Below, piece by piece: positions 61,597-64,000 of a stretch of DNA of 64,000 nucleotides. The notes under the pieces are model-generated. The model did no database searches, was not told where the DNA came from, and was given only the letters and a program-made list of their open reading frames with translations. Source of the stretch: Streptomyces sp. NBC_01451. Lineage in GTDB: Bacteria; Actinomycetota; Actinomycetes; Streptomycetales; Streptomycetaceae. Both the position numbers and the translations under genes were made by a program. The stretch is taken from contig NZ_CP109479.1 of assembly GCF_036227485.1 (NCBI RefSeq), positions 2,790,001 through 2,854,000 on the forward strand, given 5' to 3'. Positions within the stretch are counted from its first letter, which is position 1; every line of letters begins with the position of its first letter.

Positions 61597-62115
61597 ATGA
61601 CGTCATCAGCCCCCAAAGCCGCGTACGAACTCGCCCAGGTCAACATCGGCCGCCTCAAAGCCCCTCTGGACTCAGCCCCGTTGAAGCCGTTCGCGGACGG
61701 CCTCGACCCCGTCAACGCCGTCGCGGACGCCTCGGACGGATTCGTCTGGCGGTTGCAGGGCGAGACGGGCGACGCGACCGACACGCGCATGTTCGACGAC
61801 GAGTGGATCCTGGTGAACATGTCGGTGTGGCGGGACACGAACGCCCTGACGGCGTTCATGTACCAGGGGCAGCACCGGGAGTTGCTGGCGCGCCGCCGGG
61901 AGTTCTTCGAGCGGCCGGCAGAGGCGGTCACGGCTCTGTGGTGGGTGCCGGCGGGACACCGGCCGACGGTGGAGGAGGCGGAGACCCGCCTCCTCCATCT
62001 GCGTGCGCACGGACCGACGGAGTACGCGTTCACCCTGCGTACGTCGTTCCCGCCGGGCCCCGCGAGCCCGGTACCGGACCAGGCACCGGAGTCGCTCAGC
62101 CGATCGGCTTCCTGA
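61597..62115 (+). CDS. DUF3291 domain protein
   Basis: 172 residues. The dimeric alpha/beta-barrel-like DUF3291 is seen as YELAQVNIGRLKAPLDS, DGFVWRLQGE, VNMSVWRDTNALTAFMY and FERPAEAVTALWWVPAGHRPTVEEA. Function unknown; the fold resembles monooxygenase-like ABM domains. ATG 61597 has no clear ribosome site. The last 20 bases overlap the 3' end of the convergent proline-rich membrane protein gene. Confidence 0.85.
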   Translation: MTSSAPKAAYELAQVNIGRLKAPLDSAPLKPFADGLDPVNAVADASDGFVWRLQGETGDATDTRMFDDEWILVNMSVWRDTNALTAFMYQGQHRELLARRREFFERPAEAVTALWWVPAGHRPTVEEAETRLLHLRAHGPTEYAFTLRTSFPPGPASPVPDQAPESLSRSAS

Positions 62116-62956
62116 TCTCGTCGCGGATCTTGACGGCGGTCTCGGCGGCAGCCGCCAGGTCCACCTCGGCGGGCTTCTTCGTGACCGTGTCGGCGGTGAT
62201 CTCGGCGATGGAGGCACCGGTGTTGCCGTCGACCCAGCCGCAGATGGGGATGGTGAGCTCCGTGCCGGACTGGTTCTGGACGAGGACCTCGCAGGTGACC
62301 GTGACGTCGGAGCCGGCCGGCTTGAAGTCCTTGGGCTTGACGGCCACCTGGGCACCGGCGCCGCCTGCCGCGCCCTTCATCATGTTGTCCCGGGCGAGAC
62401 CGGTGTTCTTGAACCGTCCGTACATCCCGGAGATCACCAGCGTGCCCTGTGCCTGGTCGCCGCCGAGGCTGTACTGACCGACCACCGCCTTGGTGTCCCG
62501 GGCGTCCCAGGCGCCGTCGGCCTCCTCCTCGATGGCCTTGCCCTCGGAGCTGGAGAGGTCACCGGCCAGCTCGTACTTCTCGTCGAGCACCTTCTGCGGC
62601 AGGGTCAGCTTGTACTCGGCCTCGGGAAAGCCGGTGTCCGACTTCGTCGCGACCCAGAAGAGCACGGCCACGCCGACCACGGCCAGCACGACGACGCCGC
62701 CGATGATGCCGAGGACGAGTCCGAGCCGGCTCTTCCCGGGCGGCGGAGGCGGCGCACCCCAGGGAGCGGGGGCGGGTGCGCCGTAGGGCTGCTGCGGGCC
62801 GTAGGCGAACGGGGGCGGCGGCTGCTGGCCGTACGGCCCCGGAGGCGGACCCGGATAGGGCGGCTGGGGCGGCTGGGGCGGCTGCTGGCCGTAGGGCCCC
62901 GAAGGGGGCGGACCGTAGGGGTTGTCGGGCGGCTGGGGCGGCGGAGTCGTGGACAC
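62096..62956 (-). CDS. Proline-rich single-span membrane protein
   Basis: 286 residues. The first 75 are a Pro/Gly/Tyr/Gln-rich cytoplasmic tail (repeats like GPYGQQPPQPPQPP), then one helix (LGLVLGIIGGVVVLAVVGVAVLFW, about 77-100) and an extracytoplasmic domain of about 185 residues with two cysteines (VTCEVLV and IPICGW) in a beta-rich context. Such proteins are common in Streptomyces and have no assigned function. The gene converges with and overlaps the DUF3291 gene. Confidence 0.85.
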   Translation of the reverse strand: MSTTPPPQPPDNPYGPPPSGPYGQQPPQPPQPPYPGPPPGPYGQQPPPPFAYGPQQPYGAPAPAPWGAPPPPPGKSRLGLVLGIIGGVVVLAVVGVAVLFWVATKSDTGFPEAEYKLTLPQKVLDEKYELAGDLSSSEGKAIEEEADGAWDARDTKAVVGQYSLGGDQAQGTLVISGMYGRFKNTGLARDNMMKGAAGGAGAQVAVKPKDFKPAGSDVTVTCEVLVQNQSGTELTIPICGWVDGNTGASIAEITADTVTKKPAEVDLAAAAETAVKIRDEIRKPIG

Positions 62957-63075
62957 GCCAGCACGCTACTGCACCCGGGTGACCGTGTAAGCCGCGCATA
63001 AGACTACGTACAGGTCTTCGCGTTGGTGGCTCCCAGGGGATTGACCGACTTGCTGACAAGCGGTCTCATAAGAAT

Positions 63076-64000
63076 GTGACGACAGTGACGGAAGCCGAGA
63101 TACTCCGCGACGCGCTTGGCGTGCTCAAGGACCGGGAGCAGGTCGCCGAACGGCTGCTCGACGCGTCCGCCAGGCACTCCTTCGACCCGGACAAGGAACT
63201 GGACTGGGACGCCCCCTTCGAGGACGGCAAGTGGTTCTGGCCGCCCGAGCTGGTGTCCCTCTACGGGACTCCGCTGTGGAAACGGATGAGCGAGGAGCAG
63301 CGCATCCTGCTCTCCCGGCACGAGGCGGCGGCGCTCGCCTCGCTCGGCATCTGGTTCGAGATCATCCTGATGCAGCTCCTCGTACGGCACATCTACGACA
63401 AGGCGGCGACGAGCGCGCACGTCCGCTACGCCCTGACGGAGATCGAGGACGAGTGCCGTCACTCGAAGATGTTCGCCCGGCTGATCAGCCGCGGCGGCAC
63501 CCCGTACTACCCGGTCAGCCGGACGCACCAGAACCTGGGCCGCTTCTTCAAGACGGTGTCCACCACCCCCGGTTCCTTCACGGCGACCCTGCTCGGGGAG
63601 GAGGTGCTCGACTGGATGCAGCGGCTGACGTTCCCCGACGAGCGCGTCCAGCCGCTGATCAGGGGCGTGACGAGGATCCACGTGGTGGAGGAGGCCCGCC
63701 ATGTCCGCTACGCCCGCGAGGAACTCCGCCTCCAGATGGTGACGGCCCCGAGGTGGTCCCAGGAGTACACGCGCGTCTCGTCCGGCGAGTTCGCCCGGAT
63801 CTTCTCGGTCGCGTTCGTCAACCCGGACGTCTACGCGAACGTCGGCCTGGACAAGGCGGAGGCGGTGGCGCAGGTCCGGGCGAGCGGACACCGGCGCGAG
63901 GTGATGCAGACGGGGGCACGGCGGCTCACCGACTTCCTGGACGACATCGGGGTGCTGCGGGGAGTGGGGCGGCGGCTGTGGATCGCGTCCGGGTTGCTGG
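63076..64000 (+). CDS. AurF-type di-iron oxygenase (3' end outside the window)
   Basis: 308 codons before the window ends. The family is the ferritin-like di-iron N-oxygenase/oxygenase group around AurF. Metal ligands are visible in the spaced motifs HEAAALASLGIWFEI, EIEDECRHSKMF and HVVEEARHVRYAREE. GTG 63076 gives MTTVTEAEIL; no ribosome site precedes it. A TTGACC word (63041-63046) and TAAGAAT (63069-63075) lie upstream, so a leaderless start at GTG 63085 is also possible. The substrate is unknown. Confidence 0.85.
   Translation, partial: MTTVTEAEILRDALGVLKDREQVAERLLDASARHSFDPDKELDWDAPFEDGKWFWPPELVSLYGTPLWKRMSEEQRILLSRHEAAALASLGIWFEIILMQLLVRHIYDKAATSAHVRYALTEIEDECRHSKMFARLISRGGTPYYPVSRTHQNLGRFFKTVSTTPGSFTATLLGEEVLDWMQRLTFPDERVQPLIRGVTRIHVVEEARHVRYAREELRLQMVTAPRWSQEYTRVSSGEFARIFSVAFVNPDVYANVGLDKAEAVAQVRASGHRREVMQTGARRLTDFLDDIGVLRGVGRRLWIASGLL

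Noticed and set aside
1..64000. CRISPR arrays, rRNA genes, riboswitches, complete insertion sequences, replication origins
   Set aside because: None seen. Repeats found are short tandem or dispersed intergenic types without spacers or transposase genes.

Overview
This window comes from the chromosome of a Streptomyces species or a very close relative. The DNA is strongly GC-rich with G or C in most third codon positions, GTG and TTG starts are common, and the gene order atpB-atpI-wecA-like-glyA-phosphatase-sua5-prmC-prfA-rpmE-LCP-rho-thrB-thrC-hom-lysA-nrtL-response regulator-tRNA-Arg is the conserved actinobacterial core order known from S. coelicolor.

Region 1 (1-22.0 kb, almost all minus strand) is core housekeeping. 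It holds the first ATP synthase genes (atpI, atpB), a polyprenyl-phosphate sugar-1-phosphate transferase, serine hydroxymethyltransferase, a translation block (threonylcarbamoyl-AMP synthase, release-factor methylase, RF1, ribosomal protein L31), an LCP cell-wall ligase, a secreted trypsin/FG-GAP protein that looks inserted between LCP and rho, rho, the lysine/threonine pathway (thrB, thrC, hom, lysA, nrtL), a receiver-only response regulator and tRNA-Arg(CCG). Strong GC hairpins separate most transcription units. A 300-base stretch that is very C-rich in the mRNA sense lies between nrtL and the response regulator.

Region 2 (22.0-30.9 kb) is accessory. It starts with a decayed copy of the tRNA-Arg 3' end plus its terminator. 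Then come a MarR/MMPL divergent pair with a shared palindrome, an SDR/DUF2867 protein, a membrane Ser/Thr kinase, a Mut7-C RNase-like protein, a YbhN-like membrane protein and a minisatellite.

Region 3 (31.0-51.4 kb) is the standout. A tightly packed six-gene minus-strand operon encodes an iterative megasynthase related to PUFA and heterocyst-glycolipid (hglE-type) synthases. Protein B is ER-like(x2)-KS-AT-ACP-ACP-KR and protein A is KS-AT-linker-DH-phosphopantetheinyl transferase. They are followed by a free acyl carrier protein, an alpha/beta hydrolase, a GT1 glycosyltransferase and a class I methyltransferase. Upstream lie a DHA2-type exporter and a divergent MarR regulator with twin operator-like palindromes, then a lone FabF-like ketosynthase. 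The gene set predicts a reduced or unsaturated fatty acyl chain, released by the hydrolase, glycosylated, perhaps methylated, and exported. The product is unknown to me.

Region 4 (51.4-64 kb) holds a Ku / LigD-polymerase end-joining pair, a methyltransferase, a NERD protein, a dual-specificity-type phosphatase, a lipoprotein coupled to an orphan sensor kinase, an SH3-domain secreted protein, a SEDS/PBP cell-wall synthase pair, a DUF3291 protein, a proline-rich membrane protein and the start of an AurF-type di-iron oxygenase that runs off the window. All identifications are by reading motifs; no database search was run.
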